A DNA stretch of 64,000 nt from Agapetus fuscipes (GCA_951799405.1 OX637337.1:18040347-18104346); one strand, 5' to 3'; positions 42,640 through 53,485 are shown, counted from the first letter of the stretch. The notes: generated by a model not told the origin, from the letters alone. Made by a program: numbers and translations.

Positions 42640-42845
42640 GTAAGCTATCAAGTTGAAACGAATACACCGCTCTTCTAAGTGTTCCGTCTTGTTCGCCAAA
42701 GTCAACACTCCGCCGGTCCTCGACCAATCAAACGCGCCGATTTCATTCCATCCGTCACGTAACGTAAGTAGACAAATAGTACGCGCATGCGCAGTGCGAC
42801 GGTAATGTGAGATCTTTGTTTTGCCTTGTTTGCCCGACATGGAAA
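42640..42845. promoter_or_regulatory. CpG-rich promoter-like segment
   Basis: In an AT-rich setting this contains a CCAAT box ('gaccaatcaa', 42722), the palindromic CGCGCATGCGCA (42782) that matches the NRF-1 site, and other CpGs. Orientation and target gene unknown: the open frames on both strands have no recognised domain. It may be a host promoter or a repeat fragment. Confidence 0.3.
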
Positions 42846-43001
42846 ATTAATTATATGGATTGTATTGTGCAGGTCGACAAATATTTGGTTTAAATATTAA
42901 ATACAGATCTATGAATCATATATTTTTATTCCTTTTTTGTTTTGCTTTCTGAAAGCATGGAGTTTTTCAAATATTATTTCTATTTGTACTTTGTTTTCGG
43001 G

Positions 43002-43262
43002 TCATTAGCTCAGTTGGTAGAAGAGCGCTTACGTTCAATGCAAGAGAGCTAGGGTGTTACAAATATTTTTTCGCTTCGGTGTTTTCAAATACAAAATCAA
43101 AATACCCTAAGGCTTACTCAGCTTTCACGAAAAACGAGAACCTGCCTCCCTGGGAGCAGGAATGCTGCGTTTCAAATAAAATGGTTGGCGTAATGCCCTT
43201 TTTTCGGAGATAACGCGGTGAGAAGTCCACTATATGAGCAGCTTGGTTACGTTTTTTTGCTA
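43002..43262 (+). repeat. SINE-A copy
   Basis: Head 'ggtcattagctcagttggta' (43003) has the best A-box in the window; the B-box is eroded ('agggtgttacaaatat'). Body and 'ggagataacgcggtgagaag' block present. Not a functional tRNA because the B-box and acceptor stem are lost. Confidence 0.7.
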
Positions 43263-44298
43263 TCACAAAATGATATTTTTCGCGAGCTTTTTAAAACTAT
43301 ACGTTTTTTTGTGCTCTACTGGAAATCGATCCCACTACCATATGATTACAAGCCTATGGCGTTAACCACAGCACTGCAGACTTGGCGCAATCCAAAAGTT
43401 CCTAGGGTATGTGTCGTCACTCGTAGTAAATAAAAAAATTGATTCCCGATAATCAGGATGTGCTCTATGTTGTTAGCAGCATTGTGCAACGTTTGAAGTT
43501 GGCGGTTATGCCAATGCAGTACGTAGTGTTTTCGTTTATTTTCAAACTACGAACATAATTTTTACTGAAATTATGACTTTCTGTCCTGCCTTTAGCCCCG
43601 GCCTTTACTTTTTTCTTTAATAAACTTCAATTTTTTCCCCAAATTTTAAATCCATTTTGCTCAGTAGGTACATATAATATCTATATTTCTAGTTTATTTT
43701 AGATGGGATTCTGGGTGGTGATTTTCATACACCGAATGAAATATTGCATCAGTGTAATAAATTAAAATTAAAACGAAAGAAGGACGCTGATTGGCCAATT
43801 AAAATTTATCTTTTTAGCAAAAGAACACATGACGTATGAAATAAATCATAGAATTTGAATACTTGGAATGTTTTAAAATTTTAATTGGATGATTTTTTAA
43901 GTATTTAAAAATGAAGTCCATTCATTCACATGTTTGTTTATTTTTTTAAACATAATTTATTTTTACAGATATTTATAACAAAAATCCTTTTAATTTAAGA
44001 TGGCTGCGTATCCTTAAATTGTTGTTTTTTAATGTTGTTCTTTATCTATGAGATCGTTTGTAATGAAAAGAATCAGACGTAATTTTTTATTGTTCATCTA
44101 AATTTAAAAGTTAAAATAAATGGTATTAAAAAAGCAAACACACGTCATTTAATATTTCATTCTGGATTTTGTAAATACATGTTTTTTTTCAATTATTTAG
44201 TGTTTCTATTGGTGTTTATTTTTCCCTTGAAGATATTTGTAATAACGTGAATAATTCTTGAGAAAATATGAAAATATATAACGAATTTTTAAACTACA
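43263..44298. other. no gene recognised
   Basis: AT-rich, 1 kb. No domain or repeat match. Confidence 0.4.
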
Positions 44299-44299
44299 T

Positions 44300-44548
44300 T
44301 TTTTTTATCGGCGTTATGGCCAAGCGATTCAAGATGGTGATTATGTCTAGGTATTTTAAATAAAATAACACTGACTCGATTCTCGTCCAGCCCCAACTAC
44401 AGCTTTGAGACTTGTTCAACAGATGTCATTAAGAAATAATCAATTGTTTTTTTTTGTATTGATAATGTTTATATCTGTTTCTAGCCTGGCAAAAATATGA
44501 TTATGAATTGGAATCCTCTATATAAATTTATTTTAAAGAATATGTATC
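44300..44548 (+). repeat. SINE-B copy
   Basis: Head with 'ttatggccaagcgattcaag' and 'actcgattctcgtccagccc', core 'gacttgttcaacagatgtca', and an AT-rich end. Same family as 38519 and 46850. Confidence 0.6.
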
Positions 44549-44744
44549 AAAATATTATTAATAATGCAAAGATTTTTTTTATCGCATTCATGACTATTCC
44601 ACCATACTCTTTTTTCTAAGCGTTTCATAAATTAATCATTTACAACCATAGTTCATACTGTTCATAGCATCAAACCAAGTATAGTTACGTTGCGAGCATG
44701 CGGAGACAGTACCTACTCGCAGGGAATACATGTGACACTTTGTA

Positions 44745-44925
44745 TTTATGACGGCCCCTCATTAAGCGCGTATGTCGGCATAAAGCATTATTAATATCAC
44801 ATGCGGCCCGACAACTTAATTTTAGCCGCGGCCCGCTACCGCATGCATCACGCCTTGTTGCGGCCCGCAGACTTCAGGGCGGGCCGGAATAAATGGCCCA
44901 CGCGATGGAGTCTAAGCAATCTGTA
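44745..44925. other. CpG-rich patch with 'gcggcccg' repeats
   Basis: 'gcggcccg' or close variants occur at about 44803, 44827 and 44859, with 'gggcgggccgg' at 44878. Non-coding. It resembles the GC-rich ends of some hAT-derived repeats, and partly 46180-46335. Confidence 0.3.
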
Positions 44926-44939
44926 CGCCATAAGTGTTA

Positions 44940-45320
44940 TTGCACTTTCGCGCTACGTCAGCGTATGGTGAGATGCTACATCTTCCCAATTGTAGTCTAT
45001 GGCATGGAAAGGTGGACACATGGAGCCTAGAGAACAAAATCCCAGCTTTTGAAATGTGAATAAACCGTCGGATGCTTAAAATTTCCTGAATAGTTAGTCA
45101 CAAATGCCAAGGGTTTTTCCCATATGTATACCATAGCTAAACTTTTGATGTCGATCTTAAGGCGAAAATTGATTTCCTTGTCCATTGTTTTCATTGTCAA
45201 TCCTTGGGGGAAGACGAGCTCCAGATCGAAAGATAACATCTTTGTTGAAGAACGTGGGAGATTGGCTGGACAGAAGCACAATATCCCTCGTTCGTGCAGC
45301 AGCATCAAATTGCTATGATG
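44940..45320 (+). pseudogene. LINE-D RT C-terminal region, decayed
   Basis: 44945-45000 reads LRQRMVRCYIFPIVVYGMER, the post-RT motif of LINE proteins. 45205-45312 reads GGRRAPDRKITSLLKNVGDW and then LDRSTISLVRAAAS, like the 'GKR-GRR-ISWLKNLR-W…LFRAAA' ends. The central part is degraded, with stops. Confidence 0.6.
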
Positions 45321-45775
45321 AACTTCACAGAAAAAAGGAAACGTGCTTTTGTTTTGAAATTCCTGTTATATTCTGTTACTCAAATTATTGTTGTACCATA
45401 GAAAATAGAAAAGTGATGGGAAAGCAGTTGATACTGCAGCGTGAATAAGAGTTACTTTGCTTCTGCTAAACCACTGTATCATGCTTTTTAACCAAGATTT
45501 TCTCTTTCGTCGTGTTTTAATTCTTCCACACTATGGTGATATTCTGTAATTATGTTTCATTATATGATAATTTTTTTAGTGTCTATCGATTGAAAAACTG
45601 GAAAATTGTCAGTTTTTCTCATCGCGGAACATAACGGAAAGTCTTTTTTTTGCACAAAAACAAAAATTCTACTCGTAAATCAAAACCAAAAATAGTTAAA
45701 AAAAAATTGAAAATAAACTTTGGTTTAATCTACTATTGTTTTTATTTGAATTTGTTACAAAAACAAACCAAAATA
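45321..45775. other. no gene recognised
   Basis: AT-rich, no match. Confidence 0.4.
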
Positions 45776-45868
45776 AGTGAATTGACCAGTTTTGGCCTTT
45801 AGGCCATCTTCATTACTGTGAAGATGGTCTAGAGGCCGTAAATTTTCATTTAAAAAAAAAAAAAAATG
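45776..45868. repeat. head-to-head CTGAAGATGG hairpin motifs
   Basis: 'ttttggcctttaggccatct' reads on the minus strand as GAAGATGGCCTAAAGGCCAAAAC, and 45820-45845 repeats the motif on the plus strand ('gaagatggtctagaggccgt'). The two form an inverted pair around 45813. The same kind of motif follows the Penelope-like ORF at 27702. An A-run ends it at 45852-45864. Confidence 0.45.
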
Positions 45869-46548
45869 GAGCTCTACAAAGTCTCCGCTGAAACATTTCA
45901 AAAATTTCAAAAATAGTTTCATCAAGAACCGCAAACACGGCTAACGTTTAAAGCTGAAGAGTAGCTTTCCGGGATCTGATGCCGTGTTCTATCGAAGCTG
46001 GAGCTTTTGCACGATTTGCCCATGTGTACAATGGACAGTGATGTTAAGTGCATAGGGAACATACATACTTGCAAACATTCATGAAATTGCATAAATTAGA
46101 AATTAGATAGTTTTCACACACGAAGCGGACTAGCGAAGCTCCAACAGTGGTGTCTGTCAACAGTTGGCAGTAATTGAGCCTTGTCATCGCGCCGCATTCT
46201 GCCCAATCAACTTCATTACCGTCATATTAAATCGCGGCCCCGTGGTGGAAGTCGCCGCCTGCGTTTTGTGCGCCTATTTTCGGCGCGGGCCAATTAGCGG
46301 CCCAGCGTGGACTAAGCGATGCCATGCATACGAAAGCTGGGTAGCGAGATGAAAAACAGCTCATTAAAATTTATTGTAAAATGACATTTAAGAATAATAA
46401 AAAGTTTGAAAATAAGGTTTAAGAATTGTTTTTTCAGCTCATGTTGATGGCTTGATTTGGGTTTCTAGTTTCTGTGGTGGGAGGACTAGGTCCTTAATTA
46501 TTTTTTTCAGTGAAGAAATCTCAATACAGATAAATTATTTCATCATCA
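45869..46548. other. no gene recognised; CpG-rich patch 46180-46335
   Basis: The patch contains 'ggcgcgggccaattagcggc' near 46281. Short frames only. Confidence 0.35.
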
Positions 46549-46549
46549 T

Positions 46550-46795
46550 ACTATCGACAGCCCTGGGCCCACCTTGGCTGAATCCAGGATTCTCTTCCAC
46601 TCTCGCCTGTCCATCGTCTTTGCTCTCTAGCCCCGTATGTCTGCCTTGGCTGCATCTGTGCTGACACCGTCCATCCATCGCATTTTTGGCCTTCCTGGTC
46701 TTCTACGGCCTTGTGGTGATGAGAGTGTTCGACACTTAATGTGGTTGGCGTCCTTCATTTTAATTATGTGACCAGCCCACTGAAGGCGCCGTTTT
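46550..46795 (-). pseudogene. LINE-C RT C-terminal end
   Basis: The minus strand from 46785 reads QWAGHIIKMKDAN, then GRRRPGRPKMRWMDGVSTDA, a stop, and REWKRILDSAKVGPGL. This layout (GH--KM, GRPKMRWMDG, final W-R---) is typical of LINE endonuclease-RT C-termini. A second copy is at 55950-56180. Confidence 0.65.
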
Positions 46796-46849
46796 TTTAT
46801 GGGGTTTTTGAGGGAAATAGGTATTGCTGTACTTAATTAATTACAAAAC

Positions 46850-47100
46850 AATGTCGAAATTATGGCTAAGGGTGTCAAGTCACTAATCTTGACTAACGTG
46901 TTTGGAATAGAATAACGCTGGGTCGATTTCCACCTGGTCCTGCCCTTAACTGTAACTTTGACTCTCGTTCAACATATTTGTTCAAGTTTTCATTAAAACA
47001 TACAACAATAAATTCTTAATTGATTATGTCAGTACCTGTGCATAATTGGTTGTTGAATTGCATTCGTCTTTACAAATCTATTTTAAAAGAAAACGAAGAC
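46850..47100 (+). repeat. SINE-B copy
   Basis: 'ttatggctaagggtgtcaag', 'tgggtcgatttccacctggt', 'actctcgttcaacatatttg' and the 'tctttacaaatctattttaa' end. Same family as 38519 and 44300. Confidence 0.6.
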
Positions 47101-47112
47101 CCTTCTATAATA

Positions 47113-48828
47113 ATAATCTATAATCTAAGTTGCAAAGATATATTCATTTAAAGCTCTCAGATGTATGCCCACAAACCAACAAGTGTAGTTCGCGCTTACA
47201 AATGCTGAATGTGAACTTACAAATAAAATCCAAACCTCAAATGAACATAAGCCCCACAACTTTTGCCGACCTTCCCTGAAACAGGGGTGACATTGGCAAA
47301 GTGAACCATTTTTTACAGTATGGGTGGTCAGCCTCATACCAACCTATAAGTCAAGGAATATGAATAATAAATTACATTTAAATATAAAAAAGAACAAAAC
47401 CTTACAAAGAAATCTATACAAAAAAAGTCAAAAATTTCCTATGCAAAAAATGTAGCAAATGAATACACCAACATTAGAAATCAACATTGCAGATTAGCCG
47501 CCACTTCTTCCTGTCCTTGCATACTTCTTTCATTTCATCCAGAGTCATAACCTTTTTCATACAAGTCCTCCTTTTATTATGACTCTGGATATCCCATTCA
47601 TTCGCTATTTCAGAGATTTGATCCTTCCATACTTTTCTCGGTCTTCCTCTACCACGACATCCATCTATTCTAGCAACATATACTTTCTTCGTCAATCTTT
47701 CATCACTCATTCTCTCCAAGTGCCCGAACCATCTTAACATACTTCTTTTAATCTTCACTTTCACACTTTCCCTTACACCACATTCTTCTCTTACAAAATC
47801 ATTCCTCACCCTGTCACTTCGTTTTTTCCCAATCATACTTCTTAGATAGTCCATTTCTACTGTATGGACTTTACTAATTTCCCTTTCACTCACCGTCCAG
47901 GCTTCACTTCCATACATCAAGGTTGGCACTAGTATACCACCGTGCACCGCCAATCTAACATTTTTTGAGAGATTCTGGTTCCTGGCGATGCAAGCGGTCG
48001 CACCCAGTACACACCTGCCTTTCATTATTCTTCTTTCCAATTCACCGGCCATTCTTCCATCTTTTTCAAACTTACATCCCAAATATACAAACTCATTTAC
48101 AACATCAACATTCATTCCATTAATTTTAAATTCATAATTCATATTTTCATCATCTCTTTCAAAAATCAAAACTTTCGTCTTTCTTGCATTCAACTTCAAA
48201 TTATTACCTTTCAAAGCTTCGTTCAATCTAGAGAGCATCATTTGCAATTCCACTGCTGAATCAGATACAAGGACTGCATCATCCGCATACAGTAGAACGC
48301 TTACTTTGCTCTCTCCTATCATTAATCCACAATCATCAAGTCTAGCATCTCGAACACACTTGTCCATGACTATGTTAAATAGCCATGGGCTCATCACACA
48401 TCCTTGCCTTACACCCTTAAAAACTTCAAACCATTCACTATACTCACCATCAATACGAATGCAGGCCATACTATTCTCATAGTTCGCATGCACCGCATTG
48501 AGTAGAGCTCCATTCACTCCGTATGCTTTCAAAACATCCCACAACATACCTCTGTCCACTGAGTCAAAAGCCTTTTCCAGATCCACAAAGGCCGTGAATA
48601 GTTTCCCCCTCACCGACAATTGTTTTTCAACAAGTTGTCGTAGAGTGAAAATCTGATCAACACAGCCTCTACCGGCCATAAAGCCGGACTGTATATCGGA
48701 AACCCTTTTGCTAGTAGTCAGAATCACATTTTTTATAATCACCTTACAGAAGACTTTTCCTGGTATACTGAGTAGACTGATTGGTCTGAAGTTCTGACAG
48801 TCTTTTTTGTCCCCTTCAATGTTCTGAA
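47113..48828 (-). mobile_element. RTE-1 LINE, 5'-truncated, best copy
   Basis: From right to left: RT starting within the first RT block, stop at 47474, ~110-bp spacer, tail module (47113-47358), and an 'attatagattattatt' end. The ORF-to-end distance and short tandem tail fit RTE-type LINEs. The endonuclease half is missing because of 5' truncation near 48828. Confidence 0.85.
47474..48827 (-). pseudogene. RTE-1 reverse transcriptase, N-terminal truncated
   Basis: ~450 open codons without an internal stop. The start used by a simple ORF call (48742) is a GTG; the frame continues upstream through DCQNFRPISLLSIPGKVF, the first RT block, so no true start codon is present. Counting from 48742: motif A D54 (FVDLEKAFDS), motif B KGVRQGCVMSPWLFN near 110, YADD at 152-155, then LMYGSEAWT, LRWFGHLERM, GRGRPRKVW and the terminal EVCKDRKKW. 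These C-terminal blocks are characteristic of RTE-like LINE proteins. It cannot make the full protein here because the endonuclease is lost, but the RT itself is undamaged. Confidence 0.88.
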
Positions 48829-49600
48829 ATGGTTTTTAAATGGAAAAAACTTCGAAAGAGCACTTACGGTAGTAGAAAATTATGTACAGCAAATAAGTTT
48901 ATACAAAGCTTTATATTTTCACAAGTGGCGGAAGACCTTCTCGTGAAGTTAAAAGTAACGTCATGAGAAACAAGTACCTAGGTACATTTCTTAGCTAATA
49001 GTCACTCTCTCGTCGTGTACATTGCTTTTCTTAGCTGAAATTGGCTAAGTGCCAAACACGAAGATCTATTATAAATGAACTTCGACCATTCTTGCTCTAC
49101 CAAGACGTTCTCCATACATCACTGTTTATGAATGATGTCTATCATCTAAGTAGCAAATATACACATATTCACGGGAGATCAGAACTAACTTCTGCTCAAA
49201 AGTATGTTTTTCAACAGAGCAAATATTTTTTTAAAATGTGAACACAAGAGTTAGATTAGATAGGACTGTTGCAATGATTTTCAAGAGTTTTTGTTTTTCA
49301 TATTAATGGACTTTTGATAGTTCTGCATATTGGTAGTTTAGTCACGACATAACAATTTCTCATTCATAACTCATTTTATCAAAATTTGGACATAAGGTTG
49401 TTCTGATCATATAGATTCTAGAACGTTTAAGTGTACATTTACACATGCTTCATACGAATTACAAAACAAAATCTTACAGATTTGCCTAAGTGAATATAAA
49501 TTCTGCAACTATTGACACCTTACACTGAAACAGAAACGGCTTTTGTAATATTTTTAATTTTGGTAGAGAACTCTTTGCGAAAAACTATGTTTATGAATAT
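48829..49600. other. no gene recognised
   Basis: AT-rich flank with no domain. 49440-49550 faintly recalls tail-module words but is too diverged to call. Confidence 0.4.
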
Positions 49601-49602
49601 GC

Positions 49603-49770
49603 TAAGTTGTAATGATTTATTGACATTCATAGCTGTTATAAAATGCACGCCCACAAGAATACACTTGTAAGTTCGTGCTTACACATGCTGAATGTATATT
49701 ACAAAATAGTAAACCAAGTTTTTACATCGTGAGCATTCAGTGTCATACAAACCTATTAGTTAAGGAAAAT
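49603..49770 (-). repeat. RTE-1 tail module, internally deleted
   Basis: 'gctaagttgtaatgat' and 'gttcgtgcttacacatgctg' at one end, 'tcatacaaacctattagtta' at the other; ~70 bp of the middle is missing. Confidence 0.6.
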
Positions 49771-50127
49771 GCCAATTTCAATAAATTTCTAAGCACATAT
49801 ATCTGGAGATCTAAATGAAGGAATAGACGACGAAGTGAATATCCATCACGCAAGCTAATGTTTAGTTGGTGTTCTGCGAAAATCTAATAATCCTTACATT
49901 GTTCTGGTAATGAGAGTAAAGTTATTTTAATCTCTCTCTCTGTACTGCAAAACTTCAACATTCAAGCTAGTTTTACGTTGTGCAACACGCCTCTAGCACA
50001 CCGAGAGGCCATGGTCCATTCGGTAATTTTTCTAGTAGAAAGTATGGTGTAATTTCTGTTCATTAACGTAAAAAAAAAACTTAATGAGTTCAAATTCTGT
50101 CGTGATGAAAAACTAAGTCGTCTTCTA

Positions 50128-50352
50128 ATCCATAATCTAAGTCACAAAATAATATATGTTAATGTTTAAGATTCATATTGAATGTATACCTACAAGCAAA
50201 CATTTAAAAAATTACGTATGCCTCATGTGTACTTACAAAATAAAAACCTAAGCCTCGAATGATCAAAAATACTGTAATTCGTTCCGACCTTCTCTGTAAC
50301 AGGAGTGAGATTTGAAATGATAACCATTTTTTTTTATAATATGAGTTAACCT
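50128..50352 (-). repeat. RTE-1 tail module copy, diverged
   Basis: 'ccataatctaagtcacaaaa' through 'ccgaccttctctgtaacagg' to 'tatgagttaacct'. Confidence 0.7.
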
Positions 50353-50556
50353 ACGCGAAAAACACAAAAATGAGAAATTCCACAAATTAAAAATCAGTAC
50401 TTTCTGACAAGGGTGTCAAGGACCAAATTGGCACGGGTTTCTCTCATTGTGCCTTGCAAGAGATCTGCCGATGGCTTTTCGCACCTCTTCGGGCAGTAAA
50501 GTCTTTAACGACCCTCCTTGAGTCCTTATTCTTACATACAAGTGTACACTGCACGG

Positions 50557-50630
50557 CAGGCATGTCAAACTCCAATGATATGGCGGGTCAAATGATCTGT
50601 TTTGTTCTACGTCGGGGGCCGCAAAGGTAA
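50557..50630 (+). repeat. hAT-like terminal sequence (left)
   Basis: CAGGCATGTCAAAC at 50557, followed by 'gggtcaaatgatctg' and 'gggggccgcaaag', like the ends of hAT-derived elements. A matching inverted end, GTTTGATAGGCCTG, ends at 53003 (12 of 14 bases). The 8-bp flanks (ctgcacgg / ctttgcag) match poorly. Confidence 0.4.
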
Positions 50631-50784
50631 ATCGTCGACAGGGGAGAGGGGTCTGTAGAAATGCACTCTATTAAAGATTATCGTCAAATCGTAATCGTTG
50701 AGGATGGAGGGATGACGTGGGGCTTTTGGAAGAGAACGTTGCACAACTTGGGGTACGCTTCTCATATTTTCACAGATGGATTCC

Positions 50785-51047
50785 TTCACTTATAGGTTGG
50801 TATAGGGCTGACCACCCATACTGTAAAAAATGGTTCTCTTTGCCAATGTCACCCCTATTCCAGGGAAGTTCGGCAAAGGTTGCAGCGTTTATGTTCATTT
50901 GAGATTTGGATTTTAATTTATAAGTACACATTCAGCATTTGTGAGTGCGAACTTACACGTGTTGGTTTGTGGGCATGCATTTGATGTGACTGATATGAGC
51001 TTTGAATGTTAATATATCCTTGCAATTTAGATTATAGATTATAAAAA
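50785..51047 (+). repeat. RTE-1 tail module copy
   Basis: Complete, from 'ttccttcacttataggttgg' to 'gcaatttagattatagatta', with a ~12-bp insertion near 50985. Confidence 0.85.
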
Positions 51048-52014
51048 GAATGGTAAAGAGGATAGGTCTGATGATCAATGGGGAGAAAACTGAATACGAA
51101 GAGAATTTAATGTGAACAATTACATATTGAGAACTACCATTGAATTCCAGAAGAAGTGTTGATTTCGGCTTCAAAAGGCTATTGTGTTACAAATTATGTA
51201 CTAGCTTTAACACTTCATGTTTTTGACGACACTAAACCAGTCGTGTGCCGGAACACCAACTGTGATCCAAAAGAGGGAGCCTCCAAGGATCAGGGCTCAG
51301 TCGAAACTCGCCCAGTTGTGCGCCGGAGCACCAGCTCTGACTCAAGGGAAATGAAACTCCGATGATCAGCTGCTATTAATTTATTGATTCATTGATTCCT
51401 CCTTTTATAGTACAAAGTCGTTTATATTTTTTCCTTTTTGGGCGATTACAATAATTATATGAATCTAGAAACTTCCATGCATTGTCTAGCAAATACAATA
51501 ATTCTTGAAATATTTCATCAGCGCATTCCATCGTACACATTTTTTTTTTGACAAAGCATTATTTGAGATATTCCATTAATTAATAACGATTTTTCCATAC
51601 ATTACTTAAAAATACAATATCATTTGAAATACAAGATCAGCAAATTCATTCTTGCACGTTCCTCCCTGACAATGCATTACTTGACCAATTCAAGGAATAA
51701 TTTAAAAAAACAAAATGTAGCTACCTTCCTTCAATTCTGGAACAATCTATGATATTATGAACTCATGTTAAAAATATTTTTAATTTATTGATAGTTCCTC
51801 CCCACTATGTTCAATCTTTGTTCAAATGAATATTACAATATTTTATGTGTAGAGTCAAATAAAATTTGTTAATAGTGTAGTAATTCATCAAATTTATTTA
51901 TCAAAATACTCTAAATTGTAGCTTTCCTTTTTTCGAAGGAAAACAGAAGGCTTGAAAGGAAAATAATGCCAGATATTTTCACCGCAAAAAATAAACAAAC
52001 TTAAACAGTTATTT
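51048..52014. other. no gene recognised; imperfect 80-bp duplication
   Basis: 51236-51372 contains two diverged tandem units ('gtgccggaacaccaactgtg' / 'gtgcgccggagcaccagctc'). Both are in one open frame (PVVCRNTNCD / RPVVRRSTSSDSRE), without a recognised domain. The rest is AT-rich. Confidence 0.4.
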
Positions 52015-52021
52015 GGCTAAT

Positions 52022-52248
52022 ATGTCGGTATGAGGTTGACCACCTATGCTGTAAAAACTTGTTTCACTTTGCCAATGACACCCCTGCTTCAGTAGTTGCA
52101 GGGCTTATGTTTATTTAAGTTTTGGGTTTGAATGTTTAAGCTTATATGCGGCATGTATAAACGCGACCTCATATGTGTCTGCTTGTGGGCATGATATTAA
52201 TATGAATCCTAAATGTAATATATCTTTGCAATTTAGATGAGATTAGCA
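52022..52248 (+). repeat. RTE-1 tail module copy
   Basis: From 'gtcggtatgaggttgaccac' to 'ctttgcaatttagat', with a ~20-bp deletion in the 'aagg…cggcaa' part. Confidence 0.75.
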
Positions 52249-52386
52249 TAAGATAATCGAAGGGAATGATAAATTACACGTTTTGACAAAAGTAAGGTTT
52301 TAATTACTTCAAATGGACGAGTACACTATAATGACTACTATTTACTATTTTGTTATTTATTTCATGGTCGTAGAAAAAGTATTGTA

Positions 52387-52503
52387 TGCCACTGCACGTA
52401 ATTAGTCTTTGTAACACTCTTGCTGTCTATTGTGCCATTCGGCTGCGCCTCATGGCACAAACTAGCACTCGTGTTACAAAGACTTTCATTACCAGGCAGT
52501 GTC
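52387..52503. repeat. 117-bp palindromic MITE
   Basis: Left 'tgccactgc…' then 'agtctttgtaacac' (52404); right inverse 'gtgttacaaagact' (52471) to 'ggcagtgtca' (52503). An inner stem 'tgtgccat'/'atggcaca' makes the whole unit a single hairpin. Confidence 0.65.
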
Positions 52504-52520
52504 ATAAATAACTATTTAAC

Positions 52521-52600
52521 ACTTCGTGTACCGAAATTAGAAGGATACTTAGAAGATTAGCATTGCCCCCACGAGAATGACACGCAAAATCATGAAAGAA
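52521..52600 (+). pseudogene. U6 snRNA pseudogene
   Basis: Matches spliceosomal U6 RNA: 'gaagattagcat' (52552), the 'ccccacgagaatgacacgca' block and 'aaaatcatgaa'. The 5' domain is disturbed ('ttcgtgtaccgaaattagaa') with base losses, and the 3' U-tract is replaced by AATAATAAT. No upstream promoter elements recognised. Best read as a retroposed, non-functional U6 copy. Confidence 0.8.
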
Positions 52601-52629
52601 ATAATAATAATTATTTTATATTAAAATCT

Positions 52630-52868
52630 AATCTTGAATATAAGTTGTAAAGATGGATAAACATTAAAAATTCATATTAAATGCATGCCCACAAACAGAC
52701 ACGTGTTAAACGCTTAATAATTATGCTGCATGTGTACTTACAAATTTAAATCCAAACCTCAAATGCACATAAACCCTGCAACTTTCGTCGAACTTCCCTG
52801 AAACAGGGGTGAAATTGGAAAAGTGAACCATTTTTTACAGTATGGGTGGTCAGCTTCATATCAACCTA
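52630..52868 (-). repeat. RTE-1 tail module copy
   Basis: Complete, from 'aatataagttgtaaagatgg' to 'ggtcagcttcatatcaacct', immediately followed by a 23-base A-run (52873-52895). Confidence 0.8.
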
Positions 52869-52974
52869 AATTAAAAAAAAAAAAAAAAAAAAAATAGGTT
52901 AAAAATTTAACCTAAATTTAAATCTATTAAATCAAAAAGAGAAAAACAAAGTCTTGGCTGGCCGCAACCAATGC

Positions 52975-53003
52975 GGTGGTGGGCCGCGTGTTTGATAGGC
53001 CTG
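52975..53003 (-). repeat. hAT-like terminal sequence (right)
   Basis: 'ggtgggccgcgtgtttgata' then 'ggcctg', the inverse of the end at 50557 with two mismatches. It may close one 2.4-kb non-autonomous element or be an unrelated end. Confidence 0.35.
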
Positions 53004-53154
53004 CTTTGCAGCAACTATGAAACACGAGGTTTGAGATGGTGGCAGATTTCAACACATCGTATCAGGACTTAATTAATGACCATTAAGGAACACGCTATGC
53101 TGGCGTAGTGATCAGGGTTCAAAGAAATACTTGCTAATGAGTGTGATGTTGTGT

Positions 53155-53485
53155 GTCCGGTCGATGCCTCAGTTGATGGAATTCTAGCATTCCATGCCAG
53201 AGCGCTAGGGTTCGATTCTCAACGACGCGACGGTATCAGAAATAATTTCCTGTTTTGGTGTTTATTTCAAATCCAAACTAAAAATAGTTAATTTTAAATT
53301 TGACCATAAATAAAAAATGGCTTGTAATAAGTATTTTATTACACAAAATGAAGAGTGGTGTAGAATTAAAGGTGGTAATCTAGCAGCATCATAAAAAAAT
53401 CTTATCATTTCCACATTTTATAAATGCTCGGAAAACTCCTAAAATGCCGTCATTTATTCTATGGTATTTATGAAAAGTTAATGTT
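53155..53485 (+). repeat. SINE-A copy
   Basis: Head with 'gatgcctcagttgatggaat' and B-box-like 'agggttcgattctcaac', then 'gtatcagaaataatttcctg' and a body ending at 'tcctaaaatgccgtcattta'. Confidence 0.7.

Noticed and set aside
42607..42840. A minus-strand frame starting MSGKQGK, recalling a histone H2A-like start.
   Set aside because: Only the first few residues look similar; no histone fold follows and no splice structure was visible.
43002..43075. Possible tRNA gene from the good A-box at 43003.
   Set aside because: The B-box is degraded, the acceptor arms do not pair, and the sequence continues as a SINE-A body shared with about nine other loci.
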